64,000 nt of DNA from Phylloscopus collybita (taxonomy: Eukaryota; Chordata; Aves; Passeriformes; Phylloscopidae): NCBI GenBank assembly GCA_027886175.1, contig JAJNNQ010000040.1, positions 23,208,001 through 23,272,000 of the forward strand. The letters are read 5' to 3'. Below, piece by piece: positions 1 to 12,900 of the stretch (positions are counted from its first letter, which is position 1; the number at the start of each line of letters is the position of its first letter). The translations under genes and the position numbers were made by a program. The notes below the pieces were generated by a model. The model made no database searches, was not told where the DNA came from, and was given only the letters and a program-made list of their open reading frames with translations.

Positions 1-106
1 AACCTGGTCTAGTGGAAGGTGTCCCTGGCCACAACACAGATGTTGGAACTGGATTACCTTTAAAGTCCCTTTCAACCCAAACTATTTTATGGCTCTATGA
101 TTGTAA
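1..106 (+). mobile_element. CR1 LINE 3' end, partial
   Basis: Matches the remembered CR1 3' terminus: a ctagtggaaggtgtccctgg-like start, a ccctttcaacccaaac block, then a degraded terminal octamer repeat (ttatggctctatgatt). It reads in the sense direction on this strand. The element continues upstream of the window. Confidence 0.8.
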
Positions 107-235
107 TTTTTATTGGTTTTCCACTGCCTTTCCCAATTGCCTCTTGTCTAAGTTGTGGTTTGAGACAGTTTGGTGAAGCACTCCTTTAATGTGAGTGGGA
201 GAGCTCATCCAGTTCTGAGATCCCCAGTGCAAGAG

Positions 236-705
236 AGGCATGGAGTTCCTGGAGCAGGTCCAGCACAAGGAAACAAAGGTGATGAAAGCACTGGAGCATC
301 TCTTAGGAGGAAGGGCTGAGGGAGCTGGGCCTGTTCAGCCTCGAGAAGAGACAGCCGAGAGGGGAGCTGATCCATGTCGATATGTATCTGAAGGGATGGT
401 GTCAAGAAGATGGAGCCAGGCTCTTTTCAATGGTGCCAAGGACTAGAACAAGAGGCAGTAGGCAGACACTGATGCACAGGAAATTCCACTTGAATAGGAG
501 GCAGAACTTCTTTACTGTACAAGTGACCAAGCACCAGAACAGATTGCCCAGAGAAATTGTGGAGTCTCTCTGACTGGAGATATTCCAGAACTGTCTGGAC
601 ACAATCCTGTGCCATGTGCCCTAGGGTGACCCTGCTTGAGTGGTGAGGTTGGACCGGATGACCACTGTGGTGTCTTCCAACCTGACCCATTCTGTGACTC
701 TGGAT
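236..705 (+). mobile_element. CR1 LINE, 5'-truncated 3' part
   Basis: The sequence follows the CR1 3' region through gagcaggtccagca, gctgagggagctgggcctg, atctgaagggatggtgtca, ggaaattccacttgaatagg and ends in acccattctgtgactctgga. The translated start (LEQVQHKETKVMKALEHL) resembles the end of CR1 ORF2. The open frames here on both strands come from this element and are not host genes. It lies just behind another CR1 3' end in the same orientation. Confidence 0.88.
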
Positions 706-3440
706 GAGGCAGTCCAGAGACATCTGCAAACTCAGAATCTCCACGTAGCTGCTGTTAAAAGACTGTAGCATAGGGTATATTTAACTGTTGGTTTCTTTCA
801 CCATGGAAATAGGGGTAAATATTTTTAACTCACTTTATCCAGCCAACAAGAGATCTGTGGCCAGTTTGATTTTTCATATCCAAGCATGTAAAAATGTTAT
901 GTAGCCTTCAGTAAATATTTCATTGAAAATGATAACTGTGGTATTTATTATTTATGATACAGCACCATCTCTTGCTTATTCTTTAATTTTTTGAATTCTT
1001 GACTAATGTATTTGACACATGCTTTCCTAGGAGAACTCTGGTAACTTTTTTTTCTATGTAAATTTGATGAAAAGACCATATAGGCCGTAAGCTGATTTTT
1101 AACAAGCATTTAGGATGTAGCATGGCTGCAATAGAATGCTATTGCTGGGTACATAAAGAAAGAATATATTCTCAAAAAATGGGGAAGTATTTGATAGAGT
1201 AGATCCAGTCTCTGTGCTTCAGCTCTTTTGAGGCATGAGGCTTACTGAAGTTCCTTTTCAAATCAGTAGTAAGGCTATCAGTCATATGGGTGGGATTTAA
1301 AGTAAATCCAAACTGAGTCTGTATTCATTAAAACATCAGCACATGTTGATTTACTGTGTGTTTGGGGGATGGAGGGAATATATTTAATAACTTGGTTTAT
1401 GATTTTGCCATCTGCTACACATAATACCATGTACAGTCAGAGAAGTACCTTAAAAATTTCACCAGAAGAATTGAAATAAAAGCAGATATTTCTCAAAAGG
1501 ATGAGTGGGAGAAATAGAAAAAAGCTCTCTTAATTAGAAGAGTGTCAGCAGGAGGAACAGTTCCTACTGTGAGAGATACTGGCTATTTTTATTACTTCAG
1601 CTGATTTGTTTTTCTTTTATTGATTGGATGCTGACCTGAAGCTTTGGCAAGCAAGTGGGTGGGATTCTGCTAGATTCTCCCATCCATAGCTAAAGTATCA
1701 TAGTTTTGGTTTGGAGGGTCTTTGTTTTCTTTGACACTTTTTGTCTTTGAAGGCAGTTTTTCTCTGTTTGTGGATATTTGACTGCTAAATAATCCCAACA
1801 GAGCAGTATTAGTGAAGAGCTTTAGGGAATTGAAAGGACTGTACATCACTAACTCTTTGCAGTTTTTCAGAGTTTTTCCCCTCTTTTTGAAGAAAAAGTC
1901 AAGATGTGAGAATTAATTGGCCAGAACTCAAATGTTCCTTTGTCTAGCACCATGTCTTTTTAATCTGTGCAACTTTCAAAAAAAAAAAAAAAATCTTTTG
2001 TATTACATCAGATTTATTTTTGAGGGAGAGCGTAGTTTTTATCTTATTTCATGATGTTCTTTCTAAGAAGACTTGGTCTACCCATTCAAGTCCAAAAAGC
2101 TGCCCTTTTCACAAGTAGTAGTTCTGTAGAAGAGGGGAATATTGAAAGAAGGGCTGGTTTATATTTTTACTGTGATCATTAAAATGTAAGTATATGCTAT
2201 TGATTTTTATTATCTCTTGAACACAAATAGGTGCTATATTAATTTATTTCAGAAGCTGAGAAAGGAAATTGAACAAGAAAGAGGTGCTTAATGCTCCAGT
2301 GACCATTAGGTCTAGCTAGAAGTAGGTTTGTCCTAAATTCTGTAATTATAGAGCTATTAAGAATGATCTTATATCTCTGACTAAAATTACTCATGCTTTG
2401 GAATTGTTAAATTTGTCCTCAGTAAATGAGGAAGGGACATTAGAAAAATACAGAGCAATTAAAACATTTGCAAAAATTAATTACAGATTCTGTCACTCAG
2501 TTGTAAGCATTTATGTGTGTAGCTGGTGCCAGCCAGCACTGCTGCCTTCTGATTAGTCTGACTGATTTGATGAAATTGGCTGACTTGGATAGTCTGTCAG
2601 AAAATGACAGACTATATTGGCTGTACTGCCAGGTACTGAGTGTGCTGGCCCAAGGCTTTCAAAGATATGTATGTTCATATCTTCCAGATAAAAGTAGCTC
2701 AGCTGATCTGAGAGCTTAGACCAGGATTACCTGGTCTAATGTCCCGAGTGCTCGTGCATCAGTCTGAACCACAGTAACTCTCATCTAACTCTCTGTATGC
2801 ACACTCCAGCCCTGTCCCAGCCCCAGCTGTTTTCAGTAATGCCTTTCAACATACAACTCAGGTGCCCTGCAATCCCTTTGTAATTTTCACTAGTGTGCTT
2901 TGGAACACTATTTTTTGAGCTTTTGGAACTTAAATAATGAAGGTTTTGTAAAGAAAGAGGGCTGCAAAATGGAACTTGCAGCACCTGTTCTTGATTGGGC
3001 AGGGGTGTATTCCCACCCAGTTTTGAAGCCCCTGCATTCAACCCACGTTTCTTAAAGGGTGTTGACAATATTACAATTGTATTTAAGATGCTACTCCTTC
3101 AAAAATATCCTGGTTTTATTGAAAGGCTTCTATCTATTACTTTTATTATGCATGATATGGTGAGTCACAAGAGTGGATCAAAGTAAAACAATTTTGTCTT
3201 GTGTGCTTAACAGACTTAGAGAATAGAAGGAAGTCAGTTAGGGTTAGAAAAAATACAAGATTTTGTGGGATCAGAGTTGGGATGGAGTATTACAGGGCAA
3301 ATTTTAGTAGAATAAATTAAATATACTTAAGCTTCCAGGTTTTAGTAATATGCACTAAGTGAAAATGTAAAGCAAAGTGTGAGCAGATGGGAAATGTGTG
3401 TCAGAAAGACCACCTGATCCTTCCTGCCTTAAGTTGGCAT

Positions 3441-3474
3441 AGCTTATATTTTGACAAAGCTTATATTTTGACAA
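3441..3474. repeat. 17-bp perfect tandem duplication
   Basis: The unit agcttatattttgacaa occurs twice back to back (3441-3457, 3458-3474) with no mismatch, followed by an A run. It is a small local duplication in an intron with no evident function. Confidence 0.9.
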
Positions 3475-6097
3475 AAAAAGATGAGAAAGACATCTAAGTT
3501 GCTGAGACAGGTTGCATCACCTGATGAATGAGGAAAGAAGCAAGTCACACACTCTGCTTTGGAGAAAAAGATTGAGAGTTGTCTGACATTTAGAGTAGCT
3601 ACATAACTGCTTCCCCCACAGCTTTGTCCTCTTGGGCTCCCACCCTAATCATAGCCTAAATGCAGCTGAAGCTGGGCTCTTTGCAATCAGAATTTGTAAT
3701 GGTGACACAGCGTGTTTCTCCACAGTAGGGGACTATAGACTTTGTTATACAAAAGCAGTCTTGCCAGCCCTGTTATCTTTCTTTCACCACCACCTTCAGT
3801 AAATAATATGAAACTTTTGATTATTGTTTTTTCTTTTGGCACTAGAGCTACTCCATGTCTGCCTTTGTTAGGTTTAGCTGTTAAATATCTACCTACTGCA
3901 CTCTTTAGCTAGGGAAGTGAAATTGAGGTCAGTATTTCTTGTGTTTCTTAGCTTTACTGCATGTGTGCTCTTTCTACTTTTTTTAAAAGTGTATTTCCTA
4001 AGGAAATGAAACTGAAGAGCTTGTACTGGTTTTTTAATCCTCTGTGTTTGTTCTTTATCTGCCTGTTTGTCTGTCTGATGAATTTCAGCTGAATTTGAGA
4101 GGTTTCATAGTTACAGAGCTCCCACAAAAGATAGCTATCTAGGTTAAGTTAAGAAGCAAAGTGATGCCCTGGCTGAGGGAATGTTTTCACAATACTTGCT
4201 ACTGAATATCAGGGTGAGATTCTACCTTGAGACAATTCCCTGAGACTCCCTGGGGGGCCTCTGAAAAGCTGTAAATGGATTTATTTTTTTTCTTCCCACA
4301 GTGTTTTCTCCTGTCTTTTACTGTTAAATTCTTCCCCATCCACTGCTTCCAAAGACTCTTGGGTCTGCATGTCCTCTATACCAGGATCTATATTATAACC
4401 AGCTTTTCTTTCCCCTCCTCCCCTCAGCTAACAGGAAGGATGCATATAAATTAACTTTTGCTGGCTCTCTTGTTTCACTGAAATAGATACATACTTTCTA
4501 CAGAAGGTGCACTCAGGATGAGTTTCTAAGAGCTCATGCTCAGTAGTGGATTCAGGCACTTATCATCTGCAGGAAGAGCAGTTTTCCTCCTGGTAGAATT
4601 AAAAACTAAGACTCTGATACTGTCTCTGTAGCTGGCATGACCATTTTACAAGGGTCAACCTTGGGTTCTGTGAATTTCAAAAGATAGGATCACCCTTCAC
4701 AGCTGATTTTTATTTAAGACCTGAGTATTGGAAACAGTGTGCCAGGGGTCTGAGAAGGTCTTCCTGCAAACAGTCTTGAATTTATTTTTAATGCACTGAA
4801 TAAACATTAGGAAGTAAAAAGCTTGTCGCCGGATATCTGCAGCTACTTCACCCTTTCTCTTGTCTCTGACTTCCCAACCTTTTTCTCCTTTATCTAGAAA
4901 AGGAAAGCTGGAGAATAGTCTGCCTATGTGTAATAGTGGCTCTTATGCCAGTGGCTATGTACCCATCTCTTATAATCGCTGAAACCAGTTCCAGCAAATT
5001 CATTATTTTCCCTCTGCCTTTGACTGTGGGGGTCATTAGATTTTAACAGGGTAAGAAGTTCATCCCTTCACTCTTGAAAGCATGTGATTGCCTTACATGC
5101 TAGGGTTTTCTTGAATAGAAGTATCCGTTCACTTCGTCGCACAGACAACCAGTTTGGGTTCTGGCAACCCACTCCTTAGTTACTTCTAAAAAAATGTGTC
5201 ATATCCTCCCCAGTTCTTAAGTTTCCTTTGGAATTTCTGGAGTCACACAGAGATAAATATTCCCTAGCTCTTCAGCAGCAGTAGTTGGCAATGGTTGGGG
5301 AAAGAAGGCTAAATTAACCCTTGTGCAAGGCACTGTGTACAATAATCTCCAAACAACTTCTGTGGTAGTTGAACTCAATCGACCTCATGTGAATGCCTGC
5401 ACCAATTCTTTTTAGATTTTACAGAGTCTGTCGATACCCCTCGGAAGTGCAGTGGGATTGCCTTTATATTAAAGTCTTACAATTTCATAGTATGATGGGT
5501 GTAATTAAAAATAATTCCTGTACTTTTCATAGCCAGTCTCTGATTTGTACACAAATGTGTTTGCTGACATATCTATGCACATGTTTTGCAGACTTGAGTA
5601 CCTGAATCCTTACGTGTTTTAAAAATCTAATAATGCATGTTAAAATGCATGTTTTAAGCACACAGCTGGTATTGTGCAATCAAAAACTATTCAGTCACTG
5701 CCCTCTCAATGTGTGGAGCTCAGCTAGGCAAGGGAGTTTCTGAAGTGATGTCTGCATTTCTGTATCGACTTCTGGGAGAGCCAAAGCATGTGACCAGGAA
5801 CTAATTAACCTTTGAAGTAATTTAGGGGTACCAAAAATGATGAGTCTCGAGGATTGCTTCCTTCAGACTTTTGTTGTTGGGCTGCTGGGCACTTCAGCTC
5901 TGGAGTGAGCATTGAGAGATGAATGGAGGAACTCCTCCTGCTTTGCTTGGTATACAGTCTCATGGTTAAGACTCTTTAAACCACAAATATTCAGCAACTT
6001 TCTCTGCACTTAAATTTATACTCACACACATACCACAGCAGACATCTTGCCACACTCTTCCTTGGAAGATCCTTAATTCTTTCTTTTTCTTTCTTCC

Positions 6098-6120
6098 TTT
6101 TTTTTTTTTTTTTTTTTTTT
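6098..6120. repeat. Poly-T run (T23)
   Basis: Uninterrupted T run at the end of a pyrimidine-rich stretch (6068-6120). It could be the reverse complement of an old retroposon A-tail on the minus strand, but I see no recognisable body beside it. Confidence 0.8.
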
Positions 6121-6766
6121 GTAAAGTAGTATCTGTCACACATTGATATATAAAAATCAATGCAGTTTAGCAATGCTGAGGTGCTCTCTCTAAGTGATTA
6201 TTCTGAACTATGTATGATTTTAAGTTCCATTGAAAATATTTTCTAAATAGTAGGGAATTTATTTTGCTTTTTGAATGCAAAACTATTTGAGTCATTTTGC
6301 AGTTCATATGAGGATTAGTTTCCTCTATGGTTTTCCTGTTGTGAGGCAACTAGATTGTGTTACTGTTTCCAGTATCTGTGAGCCAAACTGCTCTGTTCTC
6401 TTCTAATCATCTGTCACCTTGAAAAGCAAGTACCTCATCTTCTTTTGATTCCATCTGCCTCTTCAGGGTGTGGCCTGAGAATTGTTTCACTATTGAGCCA
6501 GTTAGAATTTTGAGGTCAACTTGATACTTCTGTAAAGACTGATTTTACAGGAAGCGAATCAGAAATCTGAAAGAATACATTTCAGGTGTAAATCATATTT
6601 GATGTGGAAACTGAGTTTATGAGGTAAAACTTAGTCTTGCTGAAGTAAGCAGCAGATCTCCCTTTGATTTAAGAGGTGGAATTCTGCAGGTAATATATGC
6701 AGTTGTTTCACACTTCGGCTTGCCAAGCCACAACTGCCCTAAATGTTGCCCCTTGTTTCCCTGCAG

Positions 6767-6960
6767 ATGTGCACTGGGAACTACATATTTGTTCCTTATA
6801 TGATAACTCCACATAACAAGGTGTACTGCTGTGATAGCAGTTTTGTGAAGGGGCTCACGGAGCTGATGCCCCCTGGTTTTGAGTCTCTGCTTGGGCCTAT
6901 CTGCTTGCCTCTGGTGGATCGATTTATCCAGCTCTTGAAGGTGGCACAGGCCAGTTCAAG
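6767..6960 (+). CDS. MAP3K5: MAP3K5 exon W1 (residues 1-64)
   Basis: First exon visible; probably exon 4 of 30 by comparison with human. The acceptor is ctgcag at 6761-6766 and the donor gtgagt follows 6960. It starts in phase 0 at an internal Met codon (MCTGNY...), which is not the start of translation, and ends with two bases of a Ser codon. It encodes the end of the thioredoxin-binding domain, including the conserved CCDSSF motif, and runs into the first helix of the regulatory region ([16 protein letters not shown]). Confidence 0.95.
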
Positions 6961-9900
6961 GTGAGTTCTCCTCTTGTACCCCCATGTAAAATGCAAATAT
7001 TCCTGCTGGCAAGAGAAATGTCAGCCTCTTTTGCCTTCTGTTCAGAAAAACTGTTACTTAATAGTTCAGCCTGACCAAATCTCTGCATTGACACTGCTCC
7101 ATCAGTACATGTTCTGCATGTACATTGTGGGAGAGCTGTGGGGCCAGAAAAACGAGTGTGAGGGACCTGTCCCGAGTTGCTGATGTGAAGTTGTTCCTCT
7201 CCAGCCAGTATTTCCGGGAATCCATTCTGAACGACATCAGGAAGGCCCGGACGCTTTACACGGGCAAAGAGCTTGCGGCAGAGCTGGCAAGGATCCGACA
7301 GCGAGTAGATAACGTTGAAGTCTTGTCTGCTGACATTGTAATAAACTTGCTGCTGTCCTACAGAGACATCCAGGTAGGAGCTTTGTGCGCCACTGAGAGT
7401 AGTAAGTTAAATTACATTCTCACAGAATTTTTTAGTGTATTTTGTGCAGGTTTTTTTAATAAACTGTGGATAAAGTGAACTAGTAAAAATCTTTTGTGGT
7501 GTCTTCTCTGATGTTTTTATTCTGTTTTGTAGTTTCACTGTTTGGCTTTCCGTAGCAGAAAGGGGTTTTATAACAGTACCTAAAAAGTACATGACATGTA
7601 ATAACTCCTCTCCATCTCAGCACTGCTGTGTGATGAACAGCATGTAGTTAAAGGCTATGGTGGCATTCTGCAGTTGATAGGCAAATACATTCTTTGTCAC
7701 CAAAGCTGGTGATGTTTCTTTTGGAAACATAAATAGTTCATATGCATTTCAGGGTTTGGAATGATGCTAGTAATTGTTTGCTTTGTTATCCATAATTTCA
7801 ACTGTCGCTCCTTAAACTTTATGAAGTGGTTTGAGTCTGATTTTTTATTTTTTTAAAAAATGTCAATGAATAAGCTACTTTAAAAACTGTGGTATTAATG
7901 AGTCTTGTTTTTGTGGTTTTAAGCCTACTTCAGAGATTTGAGATGCCTTAATTTAAATGCAGTTAGCTTTGTAATGTCTGTACAATATGAGCACTGACAT
8001 GTGTTCAGTTCCTGGAGCTAACGTTAATCATGAAACAGATGTATGGAAATTTCCACAGGACCATGTTGAAGCAGCATAGGAGACCAAATTGTGCTTTCCT
8101 GCTAAATACTGTGCATATTCACATCTCTGATTAGTTCTAGGCTATTTACAGTTTGAGACTGAAGAAACTGAAATCCACAAAACTTAGAATAGACTGAAAA
8201 TACCTTGTAGTATTAAATAATAGTTGCTTAGATTGAAGAGGAGTTTATATAGGCATACTCAATACAGCCACTTGAAACATTATTATTTCCTTTCTTTTGG
8301 AAGGATTATGATTCCATTGTGAAATTGGTGAAAACTTTAGAAAAACTGCCCACTTTTGACTTGGCTTCCCACCATCACGTGAGGTTGCATTACGCATTTG
8401 CACTAAACAGGTAAGAATCTACCCTTCCTTCTGCTGTGGAACAGTAAATCAAAACTTCAGACTTTGTAAGGGGTGGGTAATCCTGTGTGAAGTTCCCTAC
8501 TGGAATCTTTATAGACAGTCCTATGGTTTTGACTGAAACAGCTCTGGGGATTCTAGGCTTCTTTTTATCTCATACTATCAATATTCATTCCTTTTCCTTT
8601 AGCATGTTTGATTTGTCTTTCCATAGGTTTGCATTATTTTTTGTTTCAGTACCTAAATTAGAGCAAATAAATACCTAACAATATTTTCCTTCCTTCTGTA
8701 AAATAGACTTTTAACTTTGCTGTATGAGTGACAGTGCTGCATCATTTGTGCTGGCAAAGACATAATCTCATTCAAGTCTGAGTTCTGGTAATGCCAGCAA
8801 ACAGAAGCAGACCTTTCATCAAATGTCCATAGGAAGATTTTACTGTATTATGACAATAAAGTAATTTTCATGTTCTCTGATAACATGGGCAAAATGTGAT
8901 ACATGGAGCAACATACGCCGCCTCTATGGATTAAATAAAAGCCAAGGCTTTTCTTTCTAGGATATTTAGACAAGTGACTAAAAGGGGAGTTTTTTCAGAG
9001 GAAATTATAGATGTTCTCTTCTCCATTCCTGTTATCACAGTGAACATTTTGCTGTTGACTTTTAGAGGAGTAGATGAGGTGTCAGCAGGTAGAAATTATC
9101 AAGTACAGAAAGTGTCTATAGATGGTTCTGCTGCTCCCAGATTTGAAATTTGTTATTCAGGTTCTCTGAGGAGGCTTAAAACTTCATATCATGTGAAAGT
9201 GATGTTAAAATCTGTCACAAGGAATTTAAAAAATAAACCTGGTTGTGAAAGGAAAAGGAAAAAAAAAAAAAAGAGAGAGAGAACAAAAAAAAACCCAAAC
9301 CAGATGTCTGGCATTTTTTGTCTGAATAAAATGTCCAGATCATTTCTTGTGCCTTTATACCAGGTAAATGAAGGCATATATATTGTACCTTTTTTGTTTC
9401 CACTTTGACATGAATATGTGAACTTTTGCAGATTAAATAATCCAGCATGTATCTGCCACTTCTACAGAGCCTTCACAAGGGTCACCAGGTGTTCCTTGGA
9501 GTTGTAATATGCTGTTTAGACCTCAAGGTCACACTTTCCTGAAACAGTCACCTCTGAAAACAGAACTAGTTCATTGGGGCACTAAAAACATGGACAACTG
9601 CAGCATAATCTTTTCAGGCATATCCTTATACTTCACTGGTTCTGTGACTCTAAGATGTTGCCTCTGAGAGTATCTGACAAAAGACCTACATGGTACCTCC
9701 AAAGGAGCCCAGATGAGATTTTCCTATTCCTCCCTTCTCCAGACTGACCATTAAACTAGAAGCCATGACAGCCATGAAAACATTCTTGCTTTGGTGTGCC
9801 GAGAAGGAATTACTTTGGCTAACTGTAACTTTCTCCTTATTGGGACTGTAGAGGATATTTTGTGAGCTGAGGCAAGTCTGGAATACTCTGCACTGCTGAA

Positions 9901-12900
9901 TCTTTGCTGAGAAAAAAGTGTCTCTTGCTTCTAATCCAGGTCACTAGTACGGAAGGATGGAGCAGCTTAATTAGTCAGGATTAGTCTGACCTTAATCAAG
10001 AAAGTGTGAGGGCATTGAAGATGGAAAAGTAAACAAAAATAAAAGTAGGGGCCTCTGTCTCTGAAGACTAGCGAACTGTAAATAATCCATGTAGCAAAAC
10101 ATTATTTGCTGTACTGGTTTTGTTCTCACTAAATTCATTAATCTGGATTAGTGATAGTGGAAATGTTGAAAAGGGAGTCATTTGATTGTTCGATACACAA
10201 ACAGGTTAAAATTCTAAACTTTTGATACTGAATGATGTATGTATCAAAACTATGACTCACCAGGAAGTGTCTAATGCTTGCAATTACGTGGTTTATTTGT
10301 CTGAAGTACTTCTTTTAATATTGCCTTACTGGCTTTGCTCCTAAACCTTCCCTATCATGGGAGTTCAATCTGGTTTGTGCTTTTTGGACATTTTGCTTCA
10401 CAGTCAAAATGTATCTAAGAAGTAAAATCACAAACACAAGACTGAACCTTTTTTTTCTTTTAGAGCACAAATTACAATGAAAGAAACACAAGACATGAAA
10501 TCAAGGTTCATATTTTTCTATTTTGTAAGGAAGTAACACATGATCCTTCTAAGAATTTCCCTGGAGGCTCTTGATGCTATTTTCAGTGCTTTGTATAGCT
10601 GATGCTTCATGAGAGAGAGAGAAGTTATGTTTGGGGGCTTTTATAAAGATATAAAGAAAAGATTAAAAAAAGGAAGAAGGGATGAAGTGTGCATATATAA
10701 CATAGTCCATTGTGTCTATCAATCATTTACATGGATAAAGTCATATGTCTGTATCAAAAAATGGTCATGAAAAATGATTTCTTGTTAACTTTGTTGGTTT
10801 TTGAATCAAAATTATTATTTTCAACAGGCGAAATCTGCCTGGAGACAGACAGAAAGCTCTAGAAATTATGATTCCCCTTGTAGAGCAAGAAGACCAAGTA
10901 GCTTCGGATATGTACTGCCTGGTCGGTCGAATTTACAAGGACATGTTTTTGGAATCTGGGTTCATAGATATAGAAAGCAGGGACAAAGCAACTTTCTGGT
11001 GAGTACTGTTTTCCTGGTCTATGTCCTTTTGTTAGCTTTGGGAAAATATTCCTTCAACAAGAATATATTTAAATGGTTTTTCTTTCCAAATATTTGACAT
11101 CCTTATGGGATAGACTGAATGTTCTAAACTTCCTCGCTTGTTTGTTGAGAATGAGAGATTTATGTTGTTCACATACCTCATCCTGTAAAGTTCTTCAAGT
11201 GCCTCAGAGACTTGAAGTTTAGGTGTAAACTAAACTCATCAGAGTGTATTTTTCTCATTTTTCCCAAATATGAAGTCTCCTGTTTACTGTATTATTTTTA
11301 GGAGTCTGGGCCAGAGAATAATCAGTCATGAATTGATTGGCATGTCTGATAGATAATAACTAGCAAGGCTTAGAGGTTTAACTCACAAGCAATATAACTG
11401 TTCCAAACTTGCTGACATAAGTTTTATCACCCCAGGATCATCCTATGGTATACACGCAGTATTGCAGTGGACTGTATTGCAGTAGCATCTTTAGTCAAAG
11501 AAGCACACAATAACTTGTCAATAGTAGATAAATTCTTATCCTCATTTTAGAGACAAGAGTCTTGGTTTTTAACACTTTTGAAATACTCTAAATCACTGTT
11601 ACATAGAAGAGGTTAGAAAATGAAGGCATGGGATGTCATCCTATACTTCTGTCAGGACGAGCTGCTTCTCTGCATTCAGAAGAGGATACAGACAATCTGC
11701 ATTTATGTACCCTGCAGATCACGTCTTAGCTCTGGTCTTGTGCTCATCAGCTGCTTGTTGAAGTAACTGCTTAAAATGGAAAGCTTTCTTCTTTCTTTGT
11801 CATTTATCATTTGTTTTCAGTAAACTTCAGCTTAGAACTGTCTCATAAAAGATAAAATTGTTTACCATTCTAAGTCTCAGAATACAAATGCAGTTTATAA
11901 CTTCTGGTCATGCTTTACTGTTTGGCAATTCTTACTGGACTTTTAAAAGATGTTGAAATAACAGGAGTGCAACATATTGTTGTCATCCCTCCTAGCATAA
12001 TTTTGGATTAAAGAAAAGTTTCATTTCCTGTAAAGTGCAAAGCTGTAAAAGATTTTCAGGGGTCTTTTATAAACACTGTATTTTGCTAGTGTCATGAACA
12101 TAATAAAAAGAAAAGTGTAGTTATGTATACAATTTTTTAGGCATTATTACAGACTAAATTAAATATGAATTACTCTTGCTGTTGTACATCTTGCTTTCTC
12201 CTTGTTCATAGTGCCTTATGAAGAGATAAACTTTGATATTTTCAAACATAATTGAACTAAGAATGATTCTATGTATAACAGTGGTGAGTTCATGTAGCCA
12301 TTTTAACACACTTTGAATAAATGCATCTTAGCAATCATGATAATCAGGTCTGATGACAGGAAGTGATTGCAGGCATTCCAGTTTAGGAAAGGACAGAAGC
12401 TGATAGCTCCTGCACAGGGTAGCGTGCTGGCCAGCCAGCCCCTAAATAATCCCTGAATTCTCTGGCAAGTGAGACCCAATAGAGAGTGCTCTGTGTGCCT
12501 CCTGCCACAGAACAAGGAGATCTCTGTTGAGTCAAGCTGGAGTTTGGCCGGAAGCTGTACCGGATGGTCCAGTAGCTTTTGGTTTGTACTTCATACTGGA
12601 TATTGATTTGAGTTTCTGGTGTTAGTCATACAGCAGGCTTGACATGCTGAAATGTTGACTCATAACACAGTGAAAAGCTCTTAGAAAGGAGCAGGCCTAC
12701 TCTGGTGCTACAGCAGGCCACAACAGGACAAGGTGTGTGCAGGAGCAACGCCTCCCTGGCAGTGCTATATTATGTTGAGATAAAGGTTATTATCTCAGTC
12801 TTAGAAAAACAAAGATGTAAGAGAAGTATAGTGAATTGCACGAGATAATGAGAATTTGGCAGCAGAAACAAAGGACTGGTTTTGCAATAACTAGTGATGT

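Larger units (their letters stand above)
771..6766 (+). other. MAP3K5: Intronic sequence upstream of exon W1
   Basis: No MAP3K5 exon or other conserved coding sequence seen; the preceding exon must lie before the window. Contents noticed: an A run at about 1979-1993, a perfect 17-bp tandem duplication at 3441-3474, and a pyrimidine-rich tract ending in T23 at 6098-6120. Otherwise it is unremarkable AT-rich DNA. Confidence 0.7.

Noticed and set aside
427..771. 114-codon minus-strand open frame
   Set aside because: Antisense of a CR1 3' region, with no protein-like pattern.
6767..6769. ATG at the first exon base as the gene's start codon
   Set aside because: It is directly preceded by a good acceptor, and the Met is conserved inside human ASK1 (about residue 205), so translation starts upstream.
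9632..9660. ggttctgtgactctaag as a CR1 terminus
   Set aside because: Only the octamer-like words match; the preceding sequence lacks CR1 blocks.
10801..11097. 98-codon frame over exon W4
   Set aside because: Wrong phase for MAP3K5; the supported frame starts at 10828 with the split Arg codon and gives the conserved TPR sequence.
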